Positions 20,882-33,957 are shown, counted from the first letter of the stretch. The stretch: DNA of 64,000 nucleotides from Pilaira anomala (GCA_025716855.1 JAIXMQ010000043.1:186001-250000); one strand, 5' to 3'. Translations and numbers: made by a program. The notes: generated from the letters alone by a model not told the origin.

Positions 20882-23639
20882 ATGCAAAGTAGTGCTTTCA
20901 ATGTAGGCCCAAGTGGTTTCAATAATTCGTTTGCCAATTCAAAAAATTCACCTGGCTTCAATAACCAAGGCTTCAATAAACCAACATTTGGACAAGCACG
21001 CAGTGCACTTGATAGAGCGATCGGTCAACCACCCGAAGGACATAAGAAAAACGATTATAAACAAAAAGGCTTTGGATCCAATAATTTATTAGATCAAGCT
21101 ATCAATGAACCGCCTGCACAAAGCTTTGGAAGACACGGCCATGTGAGTCCGTTTCATAAACCTTCACCCAAGAAAACGTTTGGACATAAGAAACATGACC
21201 ATAAGCAAAAAGGTTTTGAGTCCAGCAGTTTATTAGATCAAGCTATCAGCGAACAGCCTCCTCCTGAACAGTCCTTTGGAAGACACGGCCATGTGAGTCC
21301 GTTTCATAAACCTGCACCTAAGAGACCGACTGGACAAGCTCAGCATAATCCAGCGCCTTTTGGTCAAGCTTCGAGTCCATTTGGGCAATCAACAACAAAT
21401 CAATTATTCAGGCAATCAAATCAAGTTCAACCAAGTCCATTTGGTCAAACCAATACACCTGGTCCATTTGGTCAAGCTGCACAAGCTCAATTAAATCCAA
21501 GTCCATTCGGTCAAACTGCTCAACCATTTGGTCAATCCAACACACCTAGTCCCTTCGGTCAAAATACTCAACCATTTGGTCAAGCTGCTCAACCATTTGG
21601 CCAAGCTGCTCAACCATTCGGTCAAAGTACTCAACCATTTGGTCAAGCTGCTCAACCGTTTGGTCAAGCTGCTCAACCATTTGGTCAAGCTGCTCAGCCG
21701 TTTGGTCAAACACCTCAAGCCCAAGTGAATTCAAGTCCATTCGGTCAAACCGGTCATACCCAATTAAACTCAAGTCCATTTGGTCAAACTGCTAATACCC
21801 AAGTAAATCAAAGTCCATTCGGTCAAACCACCAATAAGCAAAGTCCATTCGGCCAACAAATCACACAAAATGCAAGTCCTTTTGGTCAACCAAATAATGC
21901 TCAACCACCACCAGCTGGCCGTGGATTCGGTCAAATCACTCAACCTACGCGTCGATTAAATAAATCAACTGATCATCTCAATTCAAAGCGTGGATTCGGT
22001 CAAATAACAACACCTAAAGTGGATAATGAAGCGATTGAACCATGGATCGAAAAGACTGAAACCAAAAAATCGTCTAGCACAACGAATGCTGCTCGAACTT
22101 CTGTATCAAAACGACTTGGAAAGATACCAATGGAATCTATGCATATCGCCACACAAGCTCAACAAAAGCAACAAAAGCAACAAAAGCTTACTAAGCCAAA
22201 AGAATCTATTCATGCATCATTATTCTTGACAAATGACCCAGGAAGAAGTACACCTGAAAAGCGTGCACAACGATTTGGACAGTACCAAGTGTTATATCAA
22301 GAAGTACGTGTGCATTACGTATAATTTTATTTCTTGCGGTTACTCACACAATTTTTTTATAGTTTAAGGATAGACGTGTGATTGAAAGAAAGCAAGCGAT
22401 TAAAGATGGACTTATTCCTAACCCAGATGAACAAACTAGTTTAGAAGATGCCATTGATTTTAGAGGCACATGTACATTAAAGTGTCCTGAATTTGAAATG
22501 CTTGAACGTGATATGCAAAATGATTTAGATGACCTCGAAAAGGATTCTGAAGGAAATATTGATCCTGACAAGGCTGTTAAAAAGTATAGACGGTCTGCAG
22601 CTGGTGGTGAACAACCTTTGCCTTCCGATGTTCGTACGCCGGATGCATTAAACGTAAGATATTACATTATGTTTTTGAGCGGTATTAACTTTTCTCTCTC
22701 TCTCTCTCTCTCTCTTTGTAGGATACGTTGGATTATTTAGTAAACGAAATCTTGGCAAAGCATGCGATAGACAAATGTCATAAATTTGTACGTGATCGTA
22801 CTAGATCAATTCGACAAGACTTTACCTTACAAAATATTCGAGACCTTTCAGCAGTACATACACATGAACGTATTGCACGATTTCATATTCTTAGTTTACA
22901 CGAGATGTGTGAATACGATGAAGGCACTTTCAGTTTACCTCAAGAGATGGAACAACTTCATAAAAGTAAGATACTATTTATAGAAAATATACTTTCATTT
23001 CACTAATCATGTTTATGACAGCTTTAATTAGTTTAATGGAATTTTATGACGATCTCCGTGATGAAGGTATTGAAACCGAAAACGAAGCAGAATTTCGTGC
23101 ATATCACATCATCAGTCAAATCAAAGACGAAGATATTGCACAAAGGTCTATGCGATTACCTATCCACATCTTTAAAAATTCATACATGAAACGTGCACTA
23201 GAATTTCGTGCACTCTCTCAACGTAATAATGAAATTTTAGAAACTTCTTCAAGACGTAATAAGCCAGAAAATATTGAAGCAAGTCAAAACTTTTATTCCA
23301 TGTTTTTCAAATTGATTGCAGATCCAAGTACGCCATTCTTGATGGCTTGTTTATTGGAGACGCATTTCTCTGAGGTAAGAAAAGGTGCTCTCAAGGCGAT
23401 GAATGCTTCTTATATGATGAAGGCAGGTGGTGTACAGGCTGAGGATGTAAGACAAGTACTTGGGTATGATACTTTGAAGCAATTGTTCAGAGAGGCGATG
23501 ATGTATGGTATTGTTATAAATAATTCCTTGGGTGAACCTACACTTTGTTTTGGACAAAAGCATTATGCAAAAAAGAATTTTATATTCAAAGGTAACAATA
23601 TATAAATATATCATACAAACTATTTTAAATTAACAAGTA

Positions 23640-23705
<66 letters not shown>

Positions 23706-25271
23706 CCTTTATCTAATCCATCACAAAGAAAGTCTCTGTTGTTAGTAGAACCTAAAAAAGCAGGTCGTTCATTCCAAGATATTGTAAACGGTGTTGATCC
23801 ATTACCTAACCAAATTCCTGCTGCTATCACTTTAAAACCCATTGCCCCGCCAAAAGCACAGGAGAAAAAGGAAGAGGATAAGAGTCAATACTATTTAAAC
23901 ATTAAAAACCAAGCCGAACTTGCTAATCAACGTATGGAAGAAGAAAAGAAGAAGCTTGAAGAGATGATGCAAAAAAAGAAGCAAGAGGAAGAAGAAAAGG
24001 CACGATTGGCAGCCGCATTAGAAGCAGAAAAACGAAGGAAGGAAGAAGAAATCCAAAAAGAAATTATGCGTCAAAAGCAAACTGAAGATGAAAGAAATAT
24101 GGAGGTACAAAGACAACAAGCTTTAGTCAAAGAACGAAAAGAAAAGGAAATGGCCAATATGCGTTTAAAGGTCTTGAGATCTCAGGCTTGTAGAAAGATG
24201 TATAATGAAATTATGAAACAAGTATTGGAAGAAGAGACAAAAGTAGCTGTTGTCCAAAATGTTCATAAACAAAAGGTGATGAAAAAAGTTGGTTTACCTT
24301 GGTTGCAAAGTGCAAGGAACAGAATTTCAAAACGTCGAGCCAAAGTCATGCAACTGAAAGCGAATTGGCATTTTAATATGCATCTGGTTACACATAATCC
24401 ATACATCCCAAGTGATGATACCATTTATAAAGCTGTACCTTCCCATGCTAAACCAGATGGAATCAAGGAACGTACCAAATATTCTCTTATTTCTGAAGCA
24501 ATTGCACTTGAGGACAAAGATCTTGTAAGTTTTGATATACCTATTGAATAATTTTAACATGTTACTTATTTTCTCTCTTCGATTAGCCTTCAACTCACGA
24601 TGCTATTTGGGCAGCGGAAGACTTTTCTTTAAATATATATCCCAGAGTCAGAGATAACATGTTGCGAATTCCTCAAGCAGAACTTGATGACCTATTATTT
24701 ACAAAACCCGCGTGGCAACTCCTCATTGATGTACCTACCTTTGATGGAGATTCTTCTATCTGGTTTCAACGCAAATTCGGTCTAGATGAAGAATTTCATC
24801 GAAAGGATTCCTTTTATAAAGCTTTTGATGTCAAAATCCGCATGGTAACACCTAATTCATACATCACTTGTGATACTGTTCTACAAACGGGCGGCATTAT
24901 TTTCTCTTTACCTGAGGGTAAATACAACAAGACACAAGCTGAATCGTAAGTGGTGTCAATATGAAAAAAAAAAGAGATATTAATTTTTTTTTTTTTTTGT
25001 TATTATTAGTGAAAAGTATTGGAATGACAACAAGAAGAGATTAGACAGGCTTGTCAAAGTTTTACACGATATCAACCCGGCCTTAAAAGTACCAATTCTC
25101 TTTACATACTTTCCAGATCATTCAAATACTGAAGTCATAATTGAAAAGATCCCTAATTTCCTTGGGCTCGAGTCTAATTCTCTAGTAAAGGATTACCATA
25201 TTTTAATCATGAACCCTAAAACAATTGTAAAACGCTTACGAGAAGAAATCAACTGGATCTCACGTCAATAA
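20882..25271 (+). CDS. SAC3: Sac3/GANP family mRNA-export scaffold with FG repeats
   Basis: Seven exons (20882-22303, 22363-22653, 22722-22965, 23022-23591, 23704-24524, 24587-24945, 25010-25271) give about 1322 residues. Known role: Sac3/GANP is the scaffold of the TREX-2 complex at the nuclear pore and couples transcription to mRNA export. Residues about 1-370 are nucleoporin-like, with some twenty P-F-G-Q units in a Gln/Ser/Thr background. The conserved helical SAC3/GANP core starts near residue 475 (R-R-V-I-E-R-K-Q-A) and includes F-R-G-T-C-T-L-K-C-P-E-F-E-M and Y-D-E-G-T-F-S-L-P. A Glu/Lys-rich coiled coil follows around 870-990. The C-terminal part resembles the GANP/MCM3AP tail. The FG-rich N-terminus is more like animal GANP than yeast Sac3. 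Intron 4 (23592-23703) is dominated by a 59-base T run. A proximal duplication of the G-R-H-G-H-V-S-P-F-H-K-P unit is seen at residues about 82 and 138. Confidence 0.9.
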
Positions 25272-25510
25272 TTTTTTTTTCTTTTTTCTTTTTACAACTT
25301 CGTAATTCAAAAATAAGAAAATCAAAATGTAATACAAGATATAATAAATGCTTAATGTATTACTATACACATACCTATCACATTTATACCTTTTCAAGTT
25401 TAGGATGTGACTTCCTAAAGTTTGTTGTTAAAATCAGCACTTTTTTTTTTTTCTTCATTGATTACTTCTTTCTCGTTTATCAGTTTTTATCTTCTTCTTT
25501 TTTTTTTAAT

Positions 25511-26990
25511 ATGCTTAATCTAATAGAAGATAGAGTCAATATTAATAGTATATTTGAAAATTATCTTACAGAAACAAAAGTTCAGGACTGGAAGTATGAA
25601 AGAGCAATTTTTCAGTTAGTTGAAATTGGATTTGATTGTACCGCTGAAACAGCTGACTTACAGGAACTTGGCTCATTATATAAATCCGCGATCATTAACT
25701 TGAAAGATAAAGATTGCAGGGTGTATTCAAACGATGATAAAGAAAAAATCACAAGAGTAACTGAGAATATGGACTTATTATCTTCAGCTCATCCCATCAA
25801 AAAGATCTTGATAGAAAACAGATATATGAACGAGTATCGGTACTCTTTACAAATTAAAGCGATTGATGCCGAACTCGCTGTAGAAACCAAGAAAAGAGCT
25901 ACTGAAAAAAAACTGTGACAGTCTGTCTGCTGTCATTGGAAAATTTGCTCATCTTGAAGAATATTATGACCAAGATGGGATTTTAGACTTTCAAAAAACT
26001 GTGTTGCCAAGGAGTATTCGCAAGTTGAAAGAAGAAGCTCATTTTTTAGTAACTCCTAAAGAACGCGAGATGTTGATTGAGATATCTGAATGCAATAATG
26101 TATCCGAAGCCCACAATTTGCTGGATGATAAATGGCAATGCGTTAAAAACTGGCCTCCACATTGCTCATATATCAAATCTGCTTTGGTTTTAGGTTCCCA
26201 GCTTTGGGAAGGAAAATCTCTCAGTAACAAAAGACATGGCGAAGATTGGTATCGTGCTCATATATATGCAAATATATGGGATGAAGTTTTCCTCAATGAT
26301 GAAAAACTTGAAACTAACCGGTCAAAATGCATCAGTCAAATGATGAAAACCTTAAAGAAAACCGAAAACGATATTAAACAACAAAGGCTTGATTTCATTC
26401 TTCGTGATCTCAATTCTGACAATAATGCTGTAACTGACGAAGAGAAGCGTTCGGTAGCGGGCGTGAAAGCTTATGTTGTCAAGGATGGATTACTGAAGAA
26501 ACATGTTTTGTCTCTCTGGGCAGAACAAGTAAATAGCAATGTCTTAATGAAGCAGCTTGAGGCTATATCATACCAATGGAAAGGCACTAAACTAACAATC
26601 TATGGATCTCGTTTACTTTCTTTTGATCGAGTTCTCACCTATCAGAAAGGATCATTTAGCTTCCCAACCTCTGATAACTGTATACTGGAGTTCTCGAAAT
26701 TACTCTTGGCTATAATCTCCTTGAAGAGAGTAGTAAAGCTAAATTATGCCAAGTTTGCCTTGATCTTAAAAGAGCTATGCAAACAAAAAGTCAAGAAAGC
26801 TAGCTTTAGCGATGTTGAAATTAGTTTAGCCACCCATAAATCCGAGGAAGAAGAATATAACGAAGAATTCGTTAGAAATACGAAGGCAATGTTGGACAAA
26901 ATAAACCATAATGAAAAAGATTTAATGCAATTTTCTGACTGGGAAGATATGCTTTCATTTGAAAGTGCAAAGCGTAGACGAACAAATTAA
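25511..26990 (+). pseudogene. Unrecognised-family gene split by a one-base frameshift
   Basis: Two frames abut: 25511-25918 and, shifted by one base, from about 25914 to 26990. The switch falls in the A8 run at 25905-25912. Reading past it in the second frame gives an uninterrupted continuation (E-K-N-C-D-S-L-S-A-V-I-G-K), for a total near 490 residues. No intron with correct motifs bridges them. No signal peptide or membrane segment is seen. The central stretch Y-I-K-S-A-L-V-L-G-S-Q-L-W-E and later A-I-S-Y-Q-W-K-G-T-K-L-T-I resemble, from memory, a family of mucoralean hypothetical proteins of unknown function. This is either a recent lesion, a sequencing error in a homopolymer, or programmed slippage; the first two are more likely. 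Confidence 0.6.
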
Positions 26991-27812
26991 GGAATTTATT
27001 ATCAGTAAGCTACTATATATAATACTTGATATTAAACATGTTTCCAGATATAGCTAACGTCATAGTTGTAAAATATGATTGAGATAGAATTATTAGGTAG
27101 TGCGACAACTTTCAGTATCATGCAGTTTAAAAAGCATCTTCAATAAAGTCATTAAATTAGGAAATTTTCGAGTTACGCAGAATTTTTAGAAATTATAACG
27201 CATCCAATGGAAGATGAAGTTCTTTTTTTAAGTTACCACCTCTATTGGATAAAACTTGTTGACTGTTTTAAGTTACTGCTCCGGAAACAGTCCTATTTTT
27301 AATCAAAATTTTAGAAGTTCCATTGGGGATTGCTCTAACTGTTACAAATCAATTTTGTAGTTTTTTTTTTTTTTTTTTTTATTATTTTTTAAAAAGGAAA
27401 GATATACTTTTTTATTTTTTTTTCAAAGTTTTTTTTTTTTTTTTTCCTTAAAATAACAAACAATAAGAGATATAACATATCACGTCAAGAGAACTTTAGA
27501 ACGGGAATACCCAGCATGCAAAGTGCTGACATTAGGCTAGTGTAAATATAATATAACCCCCCACGTCAAGTCTAATTTTCTATTTTCCCTTTCATTTTTT
27601 TTTTTTTATAAAAAAATACTAACCTATATTTTCTTAAATTAAATAGACCTTCGAGAACATTATCAATTGGATTTGACGATAAACTATCGAGTTGCAATCA
27701 AGGTAAACAGTTGCTACCGTTTTTTTTTATTTGAATAAAAAAAAAAAAAAATAGACGATCTCTTTTTTTTTTTTTTTTCCTCCTAAAAAATTACAATAAA
27801 CCCAAGATCTAA
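26991..27812. other. AT-rich intergenic region before Set2
   Basis: No gene seen. Long T runs (27360-27381, 27428-27446, 27759-27778) are the main feature. The nonamer cacgtcaag appears twice (27481, 27562), without evidence of function. Confidence 0.35.
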
Positions 27813-28902
27813 ATGGCTGATCTATTCTTTTTTTTATACATGAAAAATGTAGATACTTCAAACAATTATGACACCAATGTTAGTTCATTAATGAACAATA
27901 GTAACGATTTAAACTCTTTTCACAACTTGTTGAGTCAATCTGAGATGGATATTTTAAGTACGACAAATCACATGAATCAAACTGAACAATATAACATGGT
28001 AGATGAAAAAGAAGCTGAAGCGAACGAAGTGTCAGAGAACGAAGAAGACGAAGAAGAGGAGGAGGCAGAAGGAGAAGAAGAAGAAGTGGAAGAGGAAGAA
28101 GAACCTCAATTACCTTCAGCTACTGCGGATGCCATGGAAACTTATACAAATATTACTGAAAACATATATTGCGGATCAGCAACAGGAAAGTCCATTGCCG
28201 AGGAGTCAATGCCATGCGAGTGTAAATATAGGCCCGATATTGATAATCCGGATGCTGCTTGTGGTGACGACAATTATTGTATCAACCGAATGATGTTTAT
28301 GGAATGTATGGTTGATGATTGTCCTTGCGAAAGATATTGTCGTAATAGAAGATTCCAATTACGGCAATATGCACGCGTTGATGTCATCAGAACTGATAAA
28401 AAAGGTTTTGGTCTAAGAGCTTTAACTGATTTGCCTACGTAAGTTTTTTTTTTTTTTTTTTTTTGACTGTACAAAAATTTTCATTATTGTTTATTGACAT
28501 TTCTTGTATTTTTTTTTTATATCGTAGGAATGCATTCATTATGGAATATATTGGTGAAGTCATTCCAAATCATGAATTCATTAGAAGAACAAAAGAATAT
28601 GAAGCAGCAGGATTAAAGCATTATTATTTTATGACGTTGAAAACGGACGAAGTAAGATTTTTTTTTTTTTTTCTGATAGACGAGTTCGAAATGCTAATCT
28701 TATTTCTGGTAGATTATTGATGCAACTAAAAAAGGTTGTTTGGCTCGATTTATAAATCATTCTTGCAATCCCAATAGTGTTACACAGAAATGGGTCGTTG
28801 GCAAGAATATGCGCATTGGTATCTTTACTCGTCGTCCTATCAAAGCAGGACAAGAATTAACCTTTGATTATAAATTTGAACGTTACGGGTAAGTTTTTTT
28901 TT

Positions 28903-28937
<35 letters not shown>

Positions 28938-31716
28938 ATCAGATACGGAAAAAAAAATTGATTGTTAATTGTTAAAATTCAGTGCTGTTGCTCAAAAATG
29001 TTACTGTGGTGAAGCAAACTGTAAAGGATTTATCGGTGGATCATTAAAAAGTGATACTGTCAAGGCAACCGAAACCATTATTGACGACGAGCTTAACGAT
29101 GATGACGACGATGACGATGAAGACGATGACGATGAAGACGAAGACGAAGACGAGGACGATTCAGACACTGCGGAAGCAGTAACTTTAACACAAAAGAAAA
29201 TGTTGCGAAAGATGCATCGTCGTCGTGCTTCTGAACCATTACAAGATACGCGTGAAGTCCAATCATTTGTGAAACGTATGCTGGACTCGGTTGGAAAATC
29301 ACATTTAGTACTTAAACTATTGTTACGATTGGAATTGACAGATAAAAACTCTCCTCAAGGAAAGGAAGTTTTAAAGAAGTTTGTTCGATTACATGGGCTG
29401 AAAATGTTGAAGTTTTGGCTAAGTGAATGGAAAAATGATCCCGAGATCTTGATCAAAGTACTGCATGTATTATCTCAATTACCCTTAGCAAACAAAAACG
29501 GGTTAGAAGATTGTAAAATGTTTGAAATAGTAGGAAGATTGACGAACCATGAACAAGAAGATATTCGTGATATGGCAAATCAATTATTAAGCGATTGGGA
29601 CAAACTAAAGAGTGTTTATCGTATTCCTAAACGAACTGTAAGTCTTGTGAATTATACATACATACATATATATGTATATAGATACATTTTTGAATCAATT
29701 TTTAACCATCTTTTTTAATTTTATTTAGCCTGCAGAATCTTCAAGTAAAACGGATCATGATCAACAAGGTGGCGAAATGGATAATAAGGATAAATTATCA
29801 GAAGTATCCGAAGACATTATACTACCACCACGATATGACTCGAGCCGAGAATTCTTTGACCCCGATGACGACTACTTTGAGTATCTTTCACTTGATGTAG
29901 ATGCAGCAGAAATACAATGGAAAACCGAGTATCCACCACGATCCACTATTCCTACTGCACCTCGTGCCATGATCGACGCTTGTATAAAAAACGGATATTA
30001 CGGCTTTGGAAGACCATCACGCGTATCAACCCCCACTTACTCTACATACCCTGCTACCAACGATGCTAATCCTAACGACAACTACAGTACACATTCGGAT
30101 ACAGACATATACGACCGAGGTCACAATTCTTATAATTCGCCCTATAAATCGAACGATTACAAAAGTAGTAAATTAAACGACTATTATAGTAGTTATAGTT
30201 CAAATTCGTTAAATCAATCTTCATCTTATTTTGATTCGCCACATGCTGGTTCGCCTGCTGCTTCCGTCACTACTCCTGCTACTTCTGCGCCAAAGTTACC
30301 GAATAATTGGAAATCTGCGTATGCTGAAGATGGTACCATTTACTATTATCACCGCATCACAGGAAAGACACAATGGAACTTCCCAGAGGAACGTGTGAGC
30401 TCAATCGAAGGTGTCAATCAATCTGATCTTGAAGATTTGGTAGAAAAGACGATTCAGGATGCTGAAAAGAAACGATTAGAATTTGCTCGTAGCGAAAGCC
30501 CAGCGGTTTCAATAGCGAGTCGTAATGGTGGTGCAAAATCTTCTCCTCGTATCATTACACCTTCTGTTAGTCGAAGAGGTTCTGGAGATTTAGGCGTAAC
30601 CAGTAATAGCTTGGATGAAACAGAACTGAAAAAGGAAGTGGGTAAAATTGTAACAAAGTATCTCAGTTCGAAACAAAAACATTTGTGGAAAGGAGATAAA
30701 TATTTGTTTAAGGAATTAGCAAGAAAGGTGAGTTGATTTATTTTTTGTATATTGCTGTCTAGGGAAATATCGGAAATTAATACAAGTATTTTATTTAGAT
30801 CACACATCATATTGTTGACCGGGAAACACAATCTTCGAGAAAGATTAATGCTGTTAATAGTAATGTGAGGTCGAAAATTGAAAAATTCATAGATTCGCAT
30901 GGTTCCGATTTAGTGCTAAAGATCAATCGAAAACGAAAGCATCAACCACTTTCTTCTAACGTAAAGGAAAAGACAGATAGTCCATCTAGCGTGATTTCAG
31001 AAGATACGGGTAGTAAATATTCCAAAACCATCACATCATCATTTGTACAGCAACCACCACCACCACAACAACAACAACCACAACAACAACAACAAATACA
31101 ACCTTTGTTATCCACACCTGAATCACAACCACAACCTTCAACAGAAGATGCGCCTACTTGGGATTATTCAGAAGAGGCTACCACTTCACCTGCATTAAAA
31201 CGAAGAGCGCTTTCACCGAATAATAATACAACCACTTCAACATCAGAAGAATTCATAGTGTCAGATAACAATAATAAACCACATAGCATAGACAAACCAT
31301 ACACTCCTATTAGAAACGAAAATGATATCTCTTCAGATAAACCAGTACATTTACCGCCGTCACATAAAGATGAACCTTATTATTACTCGCGTCGTAGTCG
31401 AGCCGAATCGCCGTACAGTAGTAACCGGGACAAATTATATGGAGAGTCATCAAGATATTCTTCTGGTAGTGCAGGAGAGTATGTTCGACCTGGATACTCT
31501 CGACCATCACATTATAGTTCATACAATTCTCCTTCATATTATCGTTATCCGCCACCTTCTTCTGGCCCGTATTATAGAAGTAGTAATCCAAGGTATTATT
31601 CTAGTGGCGGAAGAGGTAGACCATCACCACCACCTTACTATCATAGACCATCTGCTAGTTCTTCCAGAAGAGGTTCTTTATCTGATGAAGAAATGGATAG
31701 AAGAAGATGGGATTAA
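27813..31716 (+). CDS. SET2: Set2-type histone H3 lysine-36 methyltransferase
   Basis: Six exons (27813-28438, 28528-28651, 28713-28888, 28983-29637, 29729-30727, 30799-31716) encode about 1165 residues. Set2 methylates H3K36 on transcribed genes while bound to elongating RNA polymerase II. Order seen: an acidic N-terminus (Glu run near 65-95), an AWS zinc domain (about 133-180, C-E-C-K...C-P-C-E-R-Y-C), a SET domain (about 185-305) with F-I-N-H-S-C-N-P-N and E-L-T-F-D-Y, a post-SET motif (C-Y-C-G-E-A-N-C), an Asp-rich run, a helical TFIIS-like region (about 430-525), a WW domain (about 716-747, L-P-N-N-W...Y-Y-Y-H) and an SRI domain (about 820-905) that would bind the phosphorylated polymerase tail. 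The last 250 residues are Gln-, Pro-, Ser-, Tyr- and Arg-rich with many Y-Y-R / Y-S-S units. This is longer than yeast Set2 (about 730). The start is the first ATG in frame; a second ATG lies nine codons in. Confidence 0.95.
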
Positions 31717-31728
31717 GATATTCTCTCG

Positions 31729-31763
<35 letters not shown>

Positions 31764-32217
31764 CAAAATCTTATCTTATCTTTGAATCTGTACATCACTC
31801 ACCTACTCCTTTACACACACTCGTTTTTTTTTTCTTTATAATTCTTCTATTGTAAATATCCATACTGCTTTCGTTTTTTTTTATTAATCTCTCTTCTCTT
31901 TGTAATAGTATTTAAAATTATATGTTTTTAATAAAAAAAAAAGAATAATAATAATATGTAAAAGATTTAAGTTTTCGACCTCTTTTGATTAACAAATAAC
32001 TAAGGTGAACTAATTGCCCACGAAATAATTGGTAGTTATTTTTATAGTTACACCAACCCAAAAATTATTTAAATAAGTATTTACAAGAATGAACCATACA
32101 GAAAACCTGACAACTATTTATACAGAAAAAATGAACAATAACAAAGCGGATTCGGTTTTTCTTATAAAAAGAGCTTTTAAAAAAATAAGAATTGATTACA
32201 TTATTTTAAAAAAAAAA
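31717..32217. repeat. Intergenic with a (CA)n microsatellite
   Basis: A CA repeat of about 30 bases covers 31731-31761, just after the Set2 stop. The rest is AT-rich. An in-frame upstream ATG for the next gene exists at 32089. Confidence 0.6.
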
Positions 32218-33957
32218 ATGTGTAAGTTTCCATACGAGATACTTCAAATTGTGTTCAGTCATCTTTCAAAAATTGATTTGTTACAATGCCAATATACCAA
32301 TAAATTATGGTATGAAGCTTCTAGCCCCTTATTATATGCAAACGTTGACTTACCCTCAAAGAGAAACTCTAAACTTTATTTACTTACAATAACGAAATCC
32401 CCTCAACTAGCAACATATCTCAAAACAATCGAAGCTGGATTTTTATTTAACAAAAAAAGAAATAAGCACGCTGCATGGGATGATGGTGAATTGATGTATG
32501 CACTCCTACAATACTGCACCAACATAACCGAGTTTGTTGTTGAAGATCCAGACCATACGTTTTGGACTCAACTTAATTGTGCAGGAAATCAAGGTCGATT
32601 GAAATATTTACAACGCTTACCGAGACCTTTACAAAGAAAATTTGATCAGTACATGTACACTGCCTTTTTGTTTAAAGCATCTTTGACTGATTTAGTGTTA
32701 TTTGATTCAAAAGATAGCACCAATACTTTTTACAAGGTTGTATCAGAAGAATATAAAGAGTTTATTTCACGTATCAAGGAATTTCCAAATTTACAACATC
32801 TTGAAATAATTCAGTATTGCAGACACGACCTGGGTTATTTTGATGCAATCGTCGATGATTGTCAGAAATTAAAATCATTCAAAATTAATACGAGCTTCAA
32901 AGACTGGGTCTCGGACAAAGAAATTCTTCCTACTACGATAATTAAAAAGCATCATAAAATTCAAGAATTACGTTGTCATTGGAGTTCAGTGAATAATGAC
33001 GATTTATTAAAGTATATGATGGAAAAATACCCCAATCTTCAAAAAATCATCATCAATCTTAGTGTATGGGAAGCTCCAGTATATCCTTCCTCAGTTTCGC
33101 CAGACGTAATGACTTCGTTCTTGCAGTATGTATTCAATATATCGAAGTTTGAAGTCGGATTTCTTTTAAACAAAGAAGATTTTATTGATATATGGCTCAA
33201 TTTTGCAGCACTGACAGGATATAATGGAAAAATAGAAATTAATTTCAATTTTTTTGATGCTAGCGAGGGTAATGGAGTCGTTGTCAACTTTAAAAAAAAT
33301 CAAACTGTATTTTATCTTCCACCAAAGCAATTAAATGCTACCCATCATTATGTTGAATTTTTGTCTAGAGTAGGAAGTCTAATAACCTCGCTCTATCTAA
33401 ACAAAAGACAGTTTGAATCGTACAGCGAATCAGAATCAACACAAGAAGATCTTTTAAATAAAGAAGAAGATATTTATCAAATACTTCAATTGTGTCCATC
33501 ATTGCAAGAGTTAAGATTGAGTATACCTATTCTCAAGCATGGGTTAGAAAAACGCTACAGCTATCATAATAAATTAAAATCACTTTCTGTTAACATGTAT
33601 GGAACCAATCCAGCCCTCGAATATCTTCAGCGAGTTTTTTTACATGCACCGAATCTTAAGGAGCTTCATATAAATGACGTGGAACTACTCGATTTCTATG
33701 CTCACAGAATAATAAAAATTGATCTACCAAACACCCAGCTAGACTTGCTAACTTTGACCTGTAAACATCCTGATAGATTTTTTGAAAAATATCAATTATC
33801 ATGCTCTATTCGATTAAATACAAATTCTGGAAGTTCTTTCTTTATTGGTACCGCTGAAGGACTGATCCCAACAAAGAAGAAATATTTCGACAATTCATCA
33901 GAATATTTATATTTAATCATTACTTGTCGAGGATTGAAAGGCTTTAGTATCACATGA
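32218..33957 (+). CDS. F-box protein, paralogue 1 of a tandem cluster
   Basis: An intronless 579-residue frame. The N-terminus has an F-box-like motif: F-P-Y-E-I-L-Q-I-V-F-S-H-L, then D-L-L-Q-C-Q and L-W-Y-E-A-S. F-box proteins link substrates to Skp1-Cullin ubiquitin ligases. The remainder has diverged leucine-rich units such as L-Q-H-L-E-I-I, Y-P-N-L-Q-K-I-I-I and C-P-S-L-Q-E-L-R-L, suggesting an LRR-type substrate platform. The start at 32218 was chosen because both downstream paralogues begin two to ten residues before the F-box. An in-frame ATG at 32089 would add 43 lysine-rich residues. It aligns along its length with the next gene (for example D-D-C-Q-K-L-K-S-F versus E-D-C-R-H-L-K-S-F). 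The substrate is unknown. Confidence 0.8.
   Translation: MCKFPYEILQIVFSHLSKIDLLQCQYTNKLWYEASSPLLYANVDLPSKRNSKLYLLTITKSPQLATYLKTIEAGFLFNKKRNKHAAWDDGELMYALLQYCTNITEFVVEDPDHTFWTQLNCAGNQGRLKYLQRLPRPLQRKFDQYMYTAFLFKASLTDLVLFDSKDSTNTFYKVVSEEYKEFISRIKEFPNLQHLEIIQYCRHDLGYFDAIVDDCQKLKSFKINTSFKDWVSDKEILPTTIIKKHHKIQELRCHWSSVNNDDLLKYMMEKYPNLQKIIINLSVWEAPVYPSSVSPDVMTSFLQYVFNISKFEVGFLLNKEDFIDIWLNFAALTGYNGKIEINFNFFDASEGNGVVVNFKKNQTVFYLPPKQLNATHHYVEFLSRVGSLITSLYLNKRQFESYSESESTQEDLLNKEEDIYQILQLCPSLQELRLSIPILKHGLEKRYSYHNKLKSLSVNMYGTNPALEYLQRVFLHAPNLKELHINDVELLDFYAHRIIKIDLPNTQLDLLTLTCKHPDRFFEKYQLSCSIRLNTNSGSSFFIGTAEGLIPTKKKYFDNSSEYLYLIITCRGLKGFSIT

Noticed and set aside
21491..21779. Frames opposite and alongside the Sac3 FG region (S-L-T-K-W-L repeats, L-N-H-L-V-K repeats)
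   Set aside because: Shadows of the PFGQ-coding repeat read in other frames.
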